A stretch of 64,000 nucleotides of DNA from Chryseobacterium sp. C-71 (GTDB lineage: Bacteria; Bacteroidota; Bacteroidia; Flavobacteriales; Weeksellaceae), in contig NZ_CP087131.1 in assembly GCF_020911865.1 (NCBI RefSeq), positions 4,030,001-4,094,000 on the forward strand, given 5' to 3'. This document shows, piece after piece, positions 44,846-54,889 of this stretch (its first letter is position 1; each line of letters begins with the position of its first letter). Position numbers and translations under genes: made by a program. The notes beneath the pieces were generated by a model. The model was not told the origin of the DNA, did not search any database, and worked only from the letters and a program-made list of their open reading frames with translations.

Positions 44846-47215
44846 ATGAAGAAAAAAATACTCATTCTGAGCAGTTTGCTGGTTTTTTCTGCAGCAGGCT
44901 TTGCACAGCAAAATAATTGGAAAAAGTTGACTTCTAAAGTTGAAACAGAGGTTCGGGAGAACAATGTAAGACTTTCTGATTATACTCTTTTCACATTAAA
45001 TGTAGCTGATATTCAAAATCAGTTAAAAAATGCTCCGGACAGAAGCTTATATCCTTCTCAAAAAGGTATTCTTCTGAACTTCCCAAATATTGAGGGAGGT
45101 TTTGATACATATGAGGTTTATGAATCATCTACAATGCATCCTGACCTTCAGAATAGATATTCTGATATTAAATCTTATTTAGGATATAAAAAAGGAGATA
45201 AATCATCACAAATCAGATTTACTGTAGATCCTTATTTCGGATTTAATGGTATGATGAGAAGTGAAAGCGGAATTTACTATCTTGATTCTCATACTACAGA
45301 CAATAAAGTCTATAAGATGTATGACAGAAAAAAGGCTTCTTCTTTAAACCAATTTGAATGTCTTTTCAATGGCGACAGTGATTTAAAAGATGCAGCACTT
45401 AATTCTCAAAAAACAGTAGTTGATGGTCTTAATAGAAAATACAGACTTTCTATCACAACAACTATAGAATATACGGCATATATCGCTGGAGTTGCTGGAG
45501 TAGGAGCAGGAACTGATGCTCAGAAAAAAGCAGCCGTTCTTGCAGCTGTAAACTTAGCAGTTACGCGTCTTAATGAAGTTTTTGAAAGAGATATTTCGGT
45601 TAGATTACAGCTTATTGCTAATACTGATGCTTTATTCTTCATCAGTACAGATACTTTTGATACGCTTGATGCTGCCCAAATGCTTAATCAAAATATTACA
45701 GTAACCAATTCTGTAATTGGTGCTGCAAACTATGATATCGGACATCTGTTTTTCAGAGCAACCGCTGGTAATGATAATGGATTAGCCGCTACACCGTCAA
45801 TTTGTGGAAATAGCAAAGCAGGTGGTGTAACAGGTTCTGCAATTCCTGTTGGAGATCCTTTCGTGATTGACTTCGTTGCTCACGAAATGGGACACCAATT
45901 TGGAGCTATGCACACGCAAAATAACAATTGTAACAGAAATGTACCAACAACGGTAGAGCCAGGAAGTGCTAGTACTATCATGGGATATGCCGGAATTTGT
46001 GCACCAAACGTACAAAATAATAGTGATGCATATTTTCATTCTATCAGCATTGCTGAGATGTATTTAAGATTGACTACGGGCTCTACATCAACTTGTGGTA
46101 TTAAGACGCCAACCTCAAATATTGAGCCGACAGTAGATGCAGGTTTAGATAAAAGCATTCCGAAAAGCACACCTTTTATGTTGACTGCAACAGCTTCTGA
46201 TCCCAATAATGATCCGATTACGTATACATGGGAGCAGATTGATGCAGGTGTTGCAACTCAACCGCCTGTGGCAACCAATACCGTAGGTCCTTTGTTTAGA
46301 TCTATTGAGCCTACAGTTTCTCCGTCAAGATACTTCCCAAAATTATCAGTTATAGTAAATCCTGCTACTGTTAGTACTTGGGAAAGACTTTCATCCATTG
46401 CCAGACCTTTAAATTTTTCAGTTCTTGTAAGAGATAATAATCCTGTAGGAGGACAAACTGCTCGAGATGATGTGAAATTGACTGTAGTAAGTACAGCTGG
46501 TCCATTTGTGGTTACTTCACAAAATACTGCCGGTGTAGTTTGGAATGAAGGTCAGGCACAGATTATTACTTGGGATGTTGCCAATACTACAGCAGCACCA
46601 GTAAGCACACCGAACGTTACGATTTTATTATCGAAAGACGGAGGTCTTACATTCCCAACTGTTTTAGTTGCAAGCACACCAAATAACGGTTCGTATTCTT
46701 ACACTGTACAAGGTGGTTTAGGAAATGTAACTAATGCTAGAATCATGGTGAAAGCGATAGATAATGTATTTTTAAATGTAAATTCTCAAGGCTTTACAAT
46801 CAATTCTTCAGCTGTAGTTATTCCTCCAGGAGGTGGTAATCCAGGTGGAGGTAACCCTGGAGGTCCTGGTACGGGAGGCCCTGGTAGTCCTGGATCTCAA
46901 TCTCCAGTCTTCCAAGGAATGATGATTTATCCTGTTCCTTCGAATGATGGTTATGTATATATTAAAACAGACTTCCCTCCAAAATTTGATGGAGACAGAA
47001 AACCTGCACCTTATAAGGTAACTTATGAAGTATATGCAATGGATGGTAAATTAGTTGTGCCTAAGAAAACCAGACACATCTTCTCAAGAACTGTTGATAA
47101 CAGAGCTGACGAGAAACTAGATTTAAGAGATCTTCCTACTGAAGCTTACATGATTCATGTAACTGTGGATGACGAAAAAATTGTTAAAAAATTACTGATG
47201 CTTCACAAGAAGTAA
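44846..47215 (+). CDS. Secreted reprolysin-type zinc metalloprotease with T9SS type A sorting domain
   Basis: The 789-residue protein has a signal peptide (ends GFAQQ, about 21), a propeptide, and an M12B-like catalytic domain with HEMGHQFGAMH. Zinc ligands are His346, His350 and His356, with Glu347 as base; a Met-turn candidate follows in STIMGYAG. A fibronectin/PKD-like beta domain is followed by a Gly/Pro-rich linker (GGGNPGGGNPGG) and the sorting domain (about 690-789), with IYPVPSNDGYVYI and ending LLMLHKK. The enzyme is predicted to be secreted and possibly surface-held. It probably shares a transcript with the PrcB-like gene upstream. Confidence 0.88.
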   Translation: MKKKILILSSLLVFSAAGFAQQNNWKKLTSKVETEVRENNVRLSDYTLFTLNVADIQNQLKNAPDRSLYPSQKGILLNFPNIEGGFDTYEVYESSTMHPDLQNRYSDIKSYLGYKKGDKSSQIRFTVDPYFGFNGMMRSESGIYYLDSHTTDNKVYKMYDRKKASSLNQFECLFNGDSDLKDAALNSQKTVVDGLNRKYRLSITTTIEYTAYIAGVAGVGAGTDAQKKAAVLAAVNLAVTRLNEVFERDISVRLQLIANTDALFFISTDTFDTLDAAQMLNQNITVTNSVIGAANYDIGHLFFRATAGNDNGLAATPSICGNSKAGGVTGSAIPVGDPFVIDFVAHEMGHQFGAMHTQNNNCNRNVPTTVEPGSASTIMGYAGICAPNVQNNSDAYFHSISIAEMYLRLTTGSTSTCGIKTPTSNIEPTVDAGLDKSIPKSTPFMLTATASDPNNDPITYTWEQIDAGVATQPPVATNTVGPLFRSIEPTVSPSRYFPKLSVIVNPATVSTWERLSSIARPLNFSVLVRDNNPVGGQTARDDVKLTVVSTAGPFVVTSQNTAGVVWNEGQAQIITWDVANTTAAPVSTPNVTILLSKDGGLTFPTVLVASTPNNGSYSYTVQGGLGNVTNARIMVKAIDNVFLNVNSQGFTINSSAVVIPPGGGNPGGGNPGGPGTGGPGSPGSQSPVFQGMMIYPVPSNDGYVYIKTDFPPKFDGDRKPAPYKVTYEVYAMDGKLVVPKKTRHIFSRTVDNRADEKLDLRDLPTEAYMIHVTVDDEKIVKKLLMLHKK

Positions 47216-47734
47216 AATGTAATTAATATATGTATAAAAAACCGTTCTTATGAACGGTTTTTTGTCTTTCTTTCTAACTGTTTAAACACTCAATCAGATG
47301 GTTTAAGGTAATTATATTATTTTTGATATTAATTATATTCATTTTTTTTATTTACATTCATTAGTCTCAAGTTTCTCCACGGGTAATCATTTTTTGTTGA
47401 AGTAAATAGATCTTTGTGTTCCGTGAAATATTTATATGAAATGTATAATTAAGGTGTTGTTTAATGGTTTTATAATCAATGATTTATGAGATAGTTGACG
47501 TGTTCTTGAAATTGATTTTGAGAGAATTTCAACACTTATTCATGTTTTTTTTAATCATCTTTAAGTGTTAATTAGTTTTTGTTCATCGTTTTAATTCTTT
47601 TTTTTAACAAAAAATAGAATCTTTAATTATTGCGAAAATTTTTAAGATATTTCCAAAAGTTTTGTAAAAAAAATCGGTTATAATGTAGTTAATTTTCATT
47701 AATTTTGAAATTTCGTAATCTAAATAAAATTTAC
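47216..47734. other. Long AT-rich intergenic region between the two metalloprotease genes
   Basis: It contains the first protease terminator (47236-47263) and then about 470 bp of AT-rich DNA without a convincing gene, RNA or palindrome. The size suggests a full promoter region for the second protease gene. A clear -33/-7 pair is not visible. Confidence 0.4.
47236..47263 (+). terminator. Terminator of the first metalloprotease gene
   Basis: AAAAAACCGTTC pairs perfectly with GAACGGTTTTTT around TTAT. Confidence 0.88.
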
Positions 47735-50098
47735 ATGAAAAAACATCTACTAGTGATGGGAGTGCTTTTTATATCCAATATGTTTTTAGCACAAACAAAC
47801 CGACTTTGGAAGGAAGTTTCACCAAAAACCAGTTCTGAAATATTTGAAAATAAAACCAGTATTATCAACCCAAAAGTTTATAGTCTTGATTTTTCTGGCT
47901 TAAAGAATGCATTAGTAAAGGTTCCGCAAAGTTTTTCTAAAAATGGAAAATCAGATGTAATTATCTCTTTTCCAAATGCCGATGGTGTAATGGAGAGTTT
48001 TAAAGTTAGAGAAAATTCTAATTTTGCTCCTGAATTGGCAGCACAATACCCAGACATCAAATCTTATGTCGGGGAGAGTTTAGGAGATACACAGTTTACA
48101 GTTTATTTTAGCATGTCACCACTAGGATTGTCATCAATGGAACTTTATGCTAACAAATCTGCAGTTTTTATAGAGCCCTATACAAAGGATCTTTCTACAT
48201 ATGTTGTTTATAGAAAATCTGATAAGAAAGCAAATTTAGATAAATTTGAATGTACGGTAATTGATGTTGCGCAAAAGGGTATAGATAACTCTAACCTTAC
48301 GGCAAGACCAAACGCTGATGATGGAAAGTTGAGAACTTTCAGATTAGCTTTATCATGTACCGGAGAATATACGACGTATTTTGGAGGAACAGTAGCTGGT
48401 GCCCTAGCTGCAATGAATACCACTATGACTCGTGTCAATGGAGTTTTTGAAAAAGATTTTGCTGCAAGAATGGTTCTTATCGCAAACAATAATTCTGTAA
48501 TTTATACAAATGCCACAACGGATCCTTATTCTGGAGCAACAGCTGGAACTCAAGGAGCCTGGAATGGAGAGTTGCAAACTAATCTTACTGCAACAATTGG
48601 AGAAGCAAACTACGACATCGGTCACTTATTCGGTGCTACCGGAGGTGGTGGAAATGCTGGCTGTATTGGTTGTGTTTGTGCAAATGGTACAAAAGGCAGA
48701 GGATATACTTCTCCAGCAGATGGCATTCCAATGGGAGATACTTTCGACATTGATTATGTAGCTCACGAAATAGGTCATCAGTTTGGAGGAAACCATACTT
48801 TTTCACACGGTAACGAAGGGACCGGAGTCAATATGGAACCAGGTGGTGGATCTACAATTATGGCTTATGCTGGTATCACCAACTATAATGTTCAAATGAA
48901 TTCTGATCCATTTTTTCATGCTGTAAGTATTCAGCAGATTACGAATAATATTAAGGCAAAAACTTGTCCGGTATCTACCAATACTGGAAATATTATTCCT
49001 ACTGCTGATGCAGGTTTAGATTATATCATTCCTAAAGGAACCCCATTTATCCTTACCGGAAACGGGACCGATGGAAATGGCGATCCTCTAACTTACATTT
49101 GGGAGCAAATGGATAATGCATCTGCTGCTCAAACTAATGCTAACTCTGCCGCAAGTGCAACAAAGGCTACGGGTCCTACTTTTAGATCTTATACTCCACA
49201 AACAGTTCCATTTAGATATTTTCCGCCATTGGCGAGAATAATTACAGGAGCAACTACAACTACAAGTAATAATCCCCCACCTAATAATAATACAAATATT
49301 ATAGTTGAGGCTTTATCTAATGTTGCAAGAACATATAATTTCAGGTTTACAACTCGTGACAACAGAGCAGGAGGTTCAGGAAACAATTCTGATGATATGG
49401 TAGTAACAGTAAATGCTACTGCAGGACCTTTTATTGTTACTTCTCAGAATACAGCAGGGATAGTATGGAATGAAGGTCAGGCGCAAACTATTACTTGGAA
49501 CGTTGCAGGAACAACTGCTGCTCCCGTAAGTACACCAAATGTTACCATTCTATTATCAAAAGATGGTGGACTTACATTCCCTACTGTTTTAGTTGCAAGT
49601 ACACCTAACAACGGTTCGTATTCTTACACTGTGCCAGGAGGTTTGGGAAATATAAGCAATGCAAGAATTATGGTAAAGGGTCTTAATAATATATTTTTAA
49701 ATGTAAATTCACAAAACTTCACAATCAATTCATCCGCAGTTGTTACCCCTCCCGTTATCACTCCGGGAACTCCTGGAGCCCAATCTCCAATCTTTCAGGG
49801 AATGATGATTTATCCTGTTCCTTCAAATGATGGGTATGTGTATATTAAAACAGACTTCCCTCCAAAATTTGACGCAGACAGAAAACCTGCTCCTTATAAA
49901 GTAACATACGAAGTATATGCAATGGATGGTAAATTAGTGGTGCCAAAGAAAACCAGACACATCTTCTCAAGAACTGTTGATAACAGAGTTGACGAGAAAC
50001 TAGATTTAAGAGATCTTCCTACTGAAGCTTACATGATTCACGTAACTGTGGATGACGAAAAAATTGTTAAAAAATTACTGATGCTTCACAAGAAGTAA
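47735..50098 (+). CDS. Secreted reprolysin-type zinc metalloprotease with T9SS type A sorting domain, second copy
   Basis: The 787-residue protein starts at MKKHLLVMGVLFISNMFLAQ; an in-frame TTG 30 bp upstream would spoil the signal peptide. It has the same layout as the upstream enzyme: propeptide, M12B domain with HEIGHQFGGNH (His344, Glu345, His348, His354), Met-turn candidate STIMAYAG, beta domain and sorting domain ending LLMLHKK. The catalytic halves are clearly diverged, while the last about 190 residues are nearly identical in protein and DNA. It lacks a PrcB-like gene next to it. Confidence 0.88.
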   Translation: MKKHLLVMGVLFISNMFLAQTNRLWKEVSPKTSSEIFENKTSIINPKVYSLDFSGLKNALVKVPQSFSKNGKSDVIISFPNADGVMESFKVRENSNFAPELAAQYPDIKSYVGESLGDTQFTVYFSMSPLGLSSMELYANKSAVFIEPYTKDLSTYVVYRKSDKKANLDKFECTVIDVAQKGIDNSNLTARPNADDGKLRTFRLALSCTGEYTTYFGGTVAGALAAMNTTMTRVNGVFEKDFAARMVLIANNNSVIYTNATTDPYSGATAGTQGAWNGELQTNLTATIGEANYDIGHLFGATGGGGNAGCIGCVCANGTKGRGYTSPADGIPMGDTFDIDYVAHEIGHQFGGNHTFSHGNEGTGVNMEPGGGSTIMAYAGITNYNVQMNSDPFFHAVSIQQITNNIKAKTCPVSTNTGNIIPTADAGLDYIIPKGTPFILTGNGTDGNGDPLTYIWEQMDNASAAQTNANSAASATKATGPTFRSYTPQTVPFRYFPPLARIITGATTTTSNNPPPNNNTNIIVEALSNVARTYNFRFTTRDNRAGGSGNNSDDMVVTVNATAGPFIVTSQNTAGIVWNEGQAQTITWNVAGTTAAPVSTPNVTILLSKDGGLTFPTVLVASTPNNGSYSYTVPGGLGNISNARIMVKGLNNIFLNVNSQNFTINSSAVVTPPVITPGTPGAQSPIFQGMMIYPVPSNDGYVYIKTDFPPKFDADRKPAPYKVTYEVYAMDGKLVVPKKTRHIFSRTVDNRVDEKLDLRDLPTEAYMIHVTVDDEKIVKKLLMLHKK

Positions 50099-50116
50099 TC
50101 GTAATTCATATCCATA

Positions 50117-50145
50117 AAAAAAACCGTTCACTTGAACGGTTTTTT
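50117..50145. terminator. Bidirectional terminator between the protease and prfC genes
   Basis: AAACCGTTC pairs with GAACGGTTT around ACTT, with A-run and T-run on either side. It serves the second protease and, on the minus strand, prfC ending at 50170. Confidence 0.85.
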
Positions 50146-50169
50146 ATGTTTAAAAATGCATTTTAAAAT

Positions 50170-51765
50170 TTATTTATGTCTGAATTCACTGATAAAGTGC
50201 AACTTCACATTAGGAAATTTCTCCTGGGTCATATGAATGGTAAATGACGAATCAGCTAAAAATACCAATTGATTGTATTTGTCTCTTGCCAAAAATCGCT
50301 GTTTTAATCTTGCGAATTCTTTAAACTCTTCAGACTTTTCATCAGCTTCAACCCAACAAGCTTTGTGCATAGAAAGTGGTTCGTAAGTACATTTTGCACC
50401 ATACTCATGCTCCAAACGATATTGGATAACTTCGTACTGAAGTGCTCCCACCGTCCCGATGATTTTTCTGTTGTTCATTTCTAAAGTAAATAACTGCGCA
50501 ACACCTTCATCCATCAGCTGATCGATACCTTTTGCTAATTGTTTAGCCTTTAAAGGATCATTATTATTAATATATCTGAAATGTTCCGGAGAGAAACTTG
50601 GAATTCCTTTGAAGCTGATTTTTTCACCACCTGTCAAAGTATCGCCAATTCTAAAACTTCCTGTATCATGAAGTCCCACAATGTCGCCAGGGAAACTTTC
50701 GTCTACTACTTCTTTTTTATCAGCAAAGAATGCATTCGGCGATGAGAATTTCATCTTTTTACCTTCTCTTACCAAAAGATAATTTTCATTTCTTTTAAAT
50801 GTTCCTGAAACAATTTTCACGAAAGCTAGACGGTCTCTGTGTTTAGGATCCATGTTGGCGTGAATTTTAAAGACAAAACCTGTAAACGCAGATTCTTCAG
50901 GCTTCACCATGCGGGTTTCGCTTTCTTTCGGTTGTGGCATCGGAGCAATTTCGATAAATGCATCCAACAATTCACGGACTCCAAAATTATTTAAAGCTGA
51001 ACCAAAAAATACAGGCTGCAAATCACCATTCATATAATCTTCACGGCTGAATTCAGGATAGACAGATTGAATTAATTCCAATTCTTCTCTTAAATTCTTA
51101 GCGGCTTTAGTACCGATAACCTCGTCGATAGAAGAATCGTTTATATCATCAAATTTGATCGCTTCACCAACTTTCTGTTTCTTTTCTTCTAAAAATAACT
51201 GAATGTTGTTCTCCCAGATATTATAAATTCCCTGAAAATCTGCTCCCATCCCAATCGGAAGAGAAAGCGGAACAACTCTTAAACCTAATTTCTGCTCAAC
51301 TTCATCCAAAAGATCAAAGGCATCTTTACCTTCACGGTCAAGTTTATTAATGAAAACCAGCATCGGAATGTTTCTCATTCTACAAACCTTTACCAATTTT
51401 TCGGTCTGTTCCTCAACACCTTTTGCAACGTCAATCACGACGATTACAGAGTCTACTGCCGTTAAAGTTCTGTAGGTGTCTTCAGCAAAATCTTTGTGAC
51501 CTGGTGTGTCTAAAATATTGATTTTATAACCTTTATATTCAAATGCCAATACGGAAGTCGCTACCGAGATTCCTCTCTGTCTTTCGATTTCCATAAAGTC
51601 GGAGGTTGCTCCTTTTTTAATTTTGTTCGATTTTACGGCTCCCGCTTCCTGAATTGCACCTCCAAAAAGAAGTAATTTTTCTGTAAGTGTGGTTTTTCCG
51701 GCATCGGGGTGAGAAATAATTCCGAATGTTTTTCTTTTCTCTATTTCTTTGATTAAGTCTGACAT
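50170..51765 (-). CDS. prfC: Peptide chain release factor 3
   Basis: The 531-residue GTPase starts at MSDLIKEIEKRKTF; the longer reading has no family match in its extra 33 residues. P-loop HPDAGKTT (19-26), the switch region RQRGISVATSV, DTPGHKDFAED and NKLD are seen, followed by domains II and III. RF3 removes RF1 or RF2 from the ribosome after termination. It lies 55 bp downstream of an MFS transporter gene on the same strand. Confidence 0.95.
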   Translation of the reverse strand: MSDLIKEIEKRKTFGIISHPDAGKTTLTEKLLLFGGAIQEAGAVKSNKIKKGATSDFMEIERQRGISVATSVLAFEYKGYKINILDTPGHKDFAEDTYRTLTAVDSVIVVIDVAKGVEEQTEKLVKVCRMRNIPMLVFINKLDREGKDAFDLLDEVEQKLGLRVVPLSLPIGMGADFQGIYNIWENNIQLFLEEKKQKVGEAIKFDDINDSSIDEVIGTKAAKNLREELELIQSVYPEFSREDYMNGDLQPVFFGSALNNFGVRELLDAFIEIAPMPQPKESETRMVKPEESAFTGFVFKIHANMDPKHRDRLAFVKIVSGTFKRNENYLLVREGKKMKFSSPNAFFADKKEVVDESFPGDIVGLHDTGSFRIGDTLTGGEKISFKGIPSFSPEHFRYINNNDPLKAKQLAKGIDQLMDEGVAQLFTLEMNNRKIIGTVGALQYEVIQYRLEHEYGAKCTYEPLSMHKACWVEADEKSEEFKEFARLKQRFLARDKYNQLVFLADSSFTIHMTQEKFPNVKLHFISEFRHK

Positions 51766-51820
51766 AGTGTATTTTGAAGTTGCAAAAATCGTGATTTTTA
51801 TCGGATTCTGAAAATCGGAT

Positions 51821-53017
51821 TTACGACTTGTTGAAACTGGTTTTAGTTTTAAGATAATAAGCAACGCAAAGTCCAGTCAAAACCATTCCGGCACTGAACG
51901 GGAAGATGTATTTCATTCCACACAAATCAGCAACAGCGCCAATCAACGGACCAGCAACGCCAAGCGAAAGGTCTATGAAAAGTCCGTAACCTGCCAAAGC
52001 AGAGCCTTGACTTGACGGCGAAACACTTTTAATAGCAACCACTCCGAGTGCAGGAAAAATTAATGAAAACCCTAATCCGGTAACTCCGGCTCCTAAAAGC
52101 GCCATCTGTGAAGTTGCTGCAAATGAAATAATGACCAACCCTATTGTTTCTACTAAAAGACAGGCAATGGCAACTTTAATTCCACCATAATTATTAATGA
52201 CATTACTGAAAACCAATCGACCTGCAACAAACAATCCACCAAAAACTGTGAGACAGAGCGCACCATTATTCCAATGAAAATAGTTGTAGTACAAAGTAAT
52301 AAAAGTAGAAATGCTTGCAAAACCAATTCCGCCCAAAGCCAGACAGATTCCGAATGGTGAAACTTTCCCTAAAACTTTCCAGAAAGACTGAGAATCCTGA
52401 GTATTCGTATTGGTGTAATTGATTTTAGTCTTAGCGAACAGAAAACCTATGATTCCAATTAAAATAGAAATAATTCCAATACCGTACAGTCCAAATTTAT
52501 GCTCAATCACAACTCCAAGCGAGGCTCCAATTGCCAAAGCTCCATAACAAGCAACACCGTTGTAAGAAATAATTTTTGCGGTATGTTTTTCACCAAGCGC
52601 CATAATTGCCCAATTAATGGGACTTGCGCCAATCATTCCTTCTCCGCAGCCTGTAAGAAGACGTGTGATGATGAGAAAACTTAAACTAAGTAGAGGAGAG
52701 AACTTAAAATAATAAGCCAAAATCAAGAAAATTCCGGTTAAAGAAAAGCTCAGCATACTGAAAAGAACCGCTGGTTTCGGGCCTTTTTCGTCGATGATTT
52801 TTCCGGAATAAGCCCTTAGAAAGAATGTTGCAACATATTGTAAGCTGATAACAAGTCCGGCAACGACCAAACTAAACCCTAAATTTTTACTGATAAAAAT
52901 CGGTAGAACAGAAAGTGATAACCCGATGATGAAATATCCTAAAAATGTAAAACCAACATATGTTAATAAAGATAAATTTACATTTTTTTCTTGAGCAACA
53001 GCATGATCCATATTCAT
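51821..53017 (-). CDS. Major facilitator superfamily transporter
   Basis: The 398-residue inner-membrane protein has 12 predicted helices in two halves. The loop between helices 2 and 3 reads AYSGKIIDEKGPKPAVLF, matching the MFS signature (G-x-x-x-D-x-x-G-x-x). Acidic and aromatic residues in the helices are few. Substrate is unknown; the type fits a small-molecule or drug exporter (YhhS/arabinose efflux-like). A -7 box lies 14 bp upstream of the start. The start Met1 or Met3 cannot be separated. Confidence 0.85.
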   Translation of the reverse strand: MNMDHAVAQEKNVNLSLLTYVGFTFLGYFIIGLSLSVLPIFISKNLGFSLVVAGLVISLQYVATFFLRAYSGKIIDEKGPKPAVLFSMLSFSLTGIFLILAYYFKFSPLLSLSFLIITRLLTGCGEGMIGASPINWAIMALGEKHTAKIISYNGVACYGALAIGASLGVVIEHKFGLYGIGIISILIGIIGFLFAKTKINYTNTNTQDSQSFWKVLGKVSPFGICLALGGIGFASISTFITLYYNYFHWNNGALCLTVFGGLFVAGRLVFSNVINNYGGIKVAIACLLVETIGLVIISFAATSQMALLGAGVTGLGFSLIFPALGVVAIKSVSPSSQGSALAGYGLFIDLSLGVAGPLIGAVADLCGMKYIFPFSAGMVLTGLCVAYYLKTKTSFNKS

Positions 53018-53030
53018 AAAAATTAAGTTG

Positions 53031-53038
53031 CAAAGATA
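53031..53038 (-). promoter_or_regulatory. Predicted -7 element of the MFS gene
   Basis: On the minus strand it reads TATCTTTG, a match to TAnnTTTG, 13 bp from the start codon. No -33 TTG at the expected distance. Confidence 0.4.
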
Positions 53039-53188
53039 CTGCGGAAAAATCGTTTTCAGAGAATTATCGTTTTAATTAAAACCTAAAATTTATCAGTTAA
53101 AATGAGTTTAGTGAATCTAGAAGGCAGTTTTCTTTTGAAATTCAGTGTTGCAAACAATTCCGAGTTTTACTTTCTCACAAAATCAATT

Positions 53189-53196
53189 ATCTTTGT
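53189..53196 (+). promoter_or_regulatory. Predicted -7 element of the CPBP protease gene
   Basis: TATCTTTG lies 20 bp upstream of the ATG at 53217. The -33 position is TTT rather than TTG. Confidence 0.4.
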
Positions 53197-53216
53197 TTCT
53201 GTAAACCTAAAAAAGC

Positions 53217-54047
53217 ATGGAAAAAAGCAGATATCCGAAATTTATTTTTAATTGGATTGGTGGCTTGGTACTTCTCGCCGGATATATCGCTGGAAGTATT
53301 ATCGTTGGATTTTCGAGTACTGCCTACAAAATTATTTTTAAGTTTGACATCATGCAAAAGCCGTGGTTTATGATGTTGGCCAATGCTATCGTTTTTAGTT
53401 TGGTGATTGCTTTTTTTGATTTCTTTGTCGTGAGGCCTTCAACAAAAATGAAATTGAATTTCAATTTTTCACCTACCAATTTTTATACCTATCTCCTGAT
53501 TTTCCCAATGATGTTGGGAATGATGTTTATCGGTGAATTTTTCACTGCTCAAATTCCGACAACCGGACCATTTTTTGGTAGGTTTTACGAGTTTTTTGAA
53601 AATTTAATGCAGTTTATGACGGATGATCCTGTTGTTATGGTTCTCACGGCTGTAATTATGGCACCGATTTTTGAGGAAATTATTTTTAGAGGAATCATTC
53701 AGAAAGGATTAATCAATAATGGGGTGCAGCCTTGGAAAGCGATTGTTTTTGCATCGGTTGTCTTCGGTTTGGTTCATGGAAATCCCTGGCAGTTTGTAGG
53801 AGCGGTGATGCTTGGCTGCGTTTTGGGGTTGGTTTATTACAAAACTAAATCTTTGCTCTTGCCAATGCTTTTGCATGGTTTTAATAATTTATGCTCATCT
53901 TTCTTAATATTTTACACCAAATCTGAAAGCTTTGCAGATGCTTTTAAAGTTTCAGAATGGGTAATTTTAGGAGTTGGGATTGTTTTGCTTTCTTCATTTT
54001 ACTATTTGTTTATGAAAAAGTATAAAGTGCATTATTCAGAAATTTAA
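53217..54047 (+). CDS. CPBP family intramembrane metalloprotease (CAAX prenyl protease 2-like)
   Basis: The 276-residue protein has about eight membrane helices. The CPBP motifs are intact: EEIIFRGIIQ (motif 1, paired Glu), FGLVHGN (motif 2 His) and HGFNN (motif 3 His and Asn), which bind metal within the membrane. Bacterial members are intramembrane proteases or scaffolds; the substrate here is unknown. No immunity-type bacteriocin genes are near. Transcribed alone or with rdgB downstream (107 bp gap). Confidence 0.88.
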   Translation: MEKSRYPKFIFNWIGGLVLLAGYIAGSIIVGFSSTAYKIIFKFDIMQKPWFMMLANAIVFSLVIAFFDFFVVRPSTKMKLNFNFSPTNFYTYLLIFPMMLGMMFIGEFFTAQIPTTGPFFGRFYEFFENLMQFMTDDPVVMVLTAVIMAPIFEEIIFRGIIQKGLINNGVQPWKAIVFASVVFGLVHGNPWQFVGAVMLGCVLGLVYYKTKSLLLPMLLHGFNNLCSSFLIFYTKSESFADAFKVSEWVILGVGIVLLSSFYYLFMKKYKVHYSEI

Positions 54048-54154
54048 ATTCAAACATTAATAACACAATATTCTTCACAAATTTCATAAAATCATGTTAG
54101 TGCTATTTGTTGAAAATATTAGTGTATTTACTGTTTCAAAAAAATAAAAGTTAC

Positions 54155-54730
54155 ATGGAATTATTAGTTGCCACACACAACGTACACAAGAAAGAAGAAA
54201 TTCAACAGATTTTAGGAGATAAGTTTACCGTTAAAAGTCTTGCAGATTATGATTTGCATGACGAAATCGTGGAAGACGGTGATTCTTTCAATGCCAATGC
54301 TTTAATTAAAGCAAAATATTGTTTCGAAAAAACAGGAATTCCAAGTTTGGGTGACGACAGCGGTTTGGTAGTTGAATCTTTAGACGGAAGACCGGGGATT
54401 TTCTCTGCACGTTATGCCGGAAACCATGATTTTGCCAAAAATATTGAGAAAGTTTTAGACGAAATGAAAGGTGTGGAAAACAGAAAAGCCTATTTCATTA
54501 CCGTTTTGTGCTATTATGACGAAAACGGCGCTCAATATTTTGATGGCAGAGCTCACGGAAATTTACTTACAGAAAATAAAGGTCACAAAGGTTTTGGGTA
54601 TGACCCAATTTTTGTTCCAGAAAGTTATGAAAAGACTTTTGCAGAAATGAATCCTGAAGATAAAAACCAGATCAGTCATAGAAAACAGGCATTAGATTTG
54701 TTTTTAGATTTTTTAAAAGTGAAAGGATAG
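54155..54730 (+). CDS. rdgB: Non-canonical purine NTP pyrophosphatase (XTP/dITP diphosphatase)
   Basis: The 191-residue Ham1 family enzyme starts at MELLVATHNVHKKEE; the longer reading from a TTG at 54107 has no family support. The catalytic region SLGDDSGLVVESLDGRPG and YDPIF are intact. It hydrolyses dITP and XTP to the monophosphate so that deaminated purines are not built into DNA. It is followed by rnz 159 bp later on the same strand. Confidence 0.95.
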   Translation: MELLVATHNVHKKEEIQQILGDKFTVKSLADYDLHDEIVEDGDSFNANALIKAKYCFEKTGIPSLGDDSGLVVESLDGRPGIFSARYAGNHDFAKNIEKVLDEMKGVENRKAYFITVLCYYDENGAQYFDGRAHGNLLTENKGHKGFGYDPIFVPESYEKTFAEMNPEDKNQISHRKQALDLFLDFLKVKG

Positions 54731-54889
54731 TTTTAGGGTGGGGTTATGGTTTAGACTAACAAATATTCCTATAATTTTTTAAATGAACTATGGATTGGAA
54801 GTTCTATAAAACTTATACCTAAACCTCAGCCTTAATCTCAATCTCAACTTCAAACTTTTATCGTACATTTACCCCAATAAACTATTGAT

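Noticed and set aside
50170..50300. Horizontal transfer of prfC because of its position next to the protease array
   Set aside because: Base composition and promoter style are like the neighbours and the gene is a normal Bacteroidota prfC.
54731..54889. CCTAAACCTCAGCC-like low-complexity DNA before rnz as an RNA gene or riboswitch
   Set aside because: No stable conserved structure or gene is visible; it looks like simple degenerate sequence.
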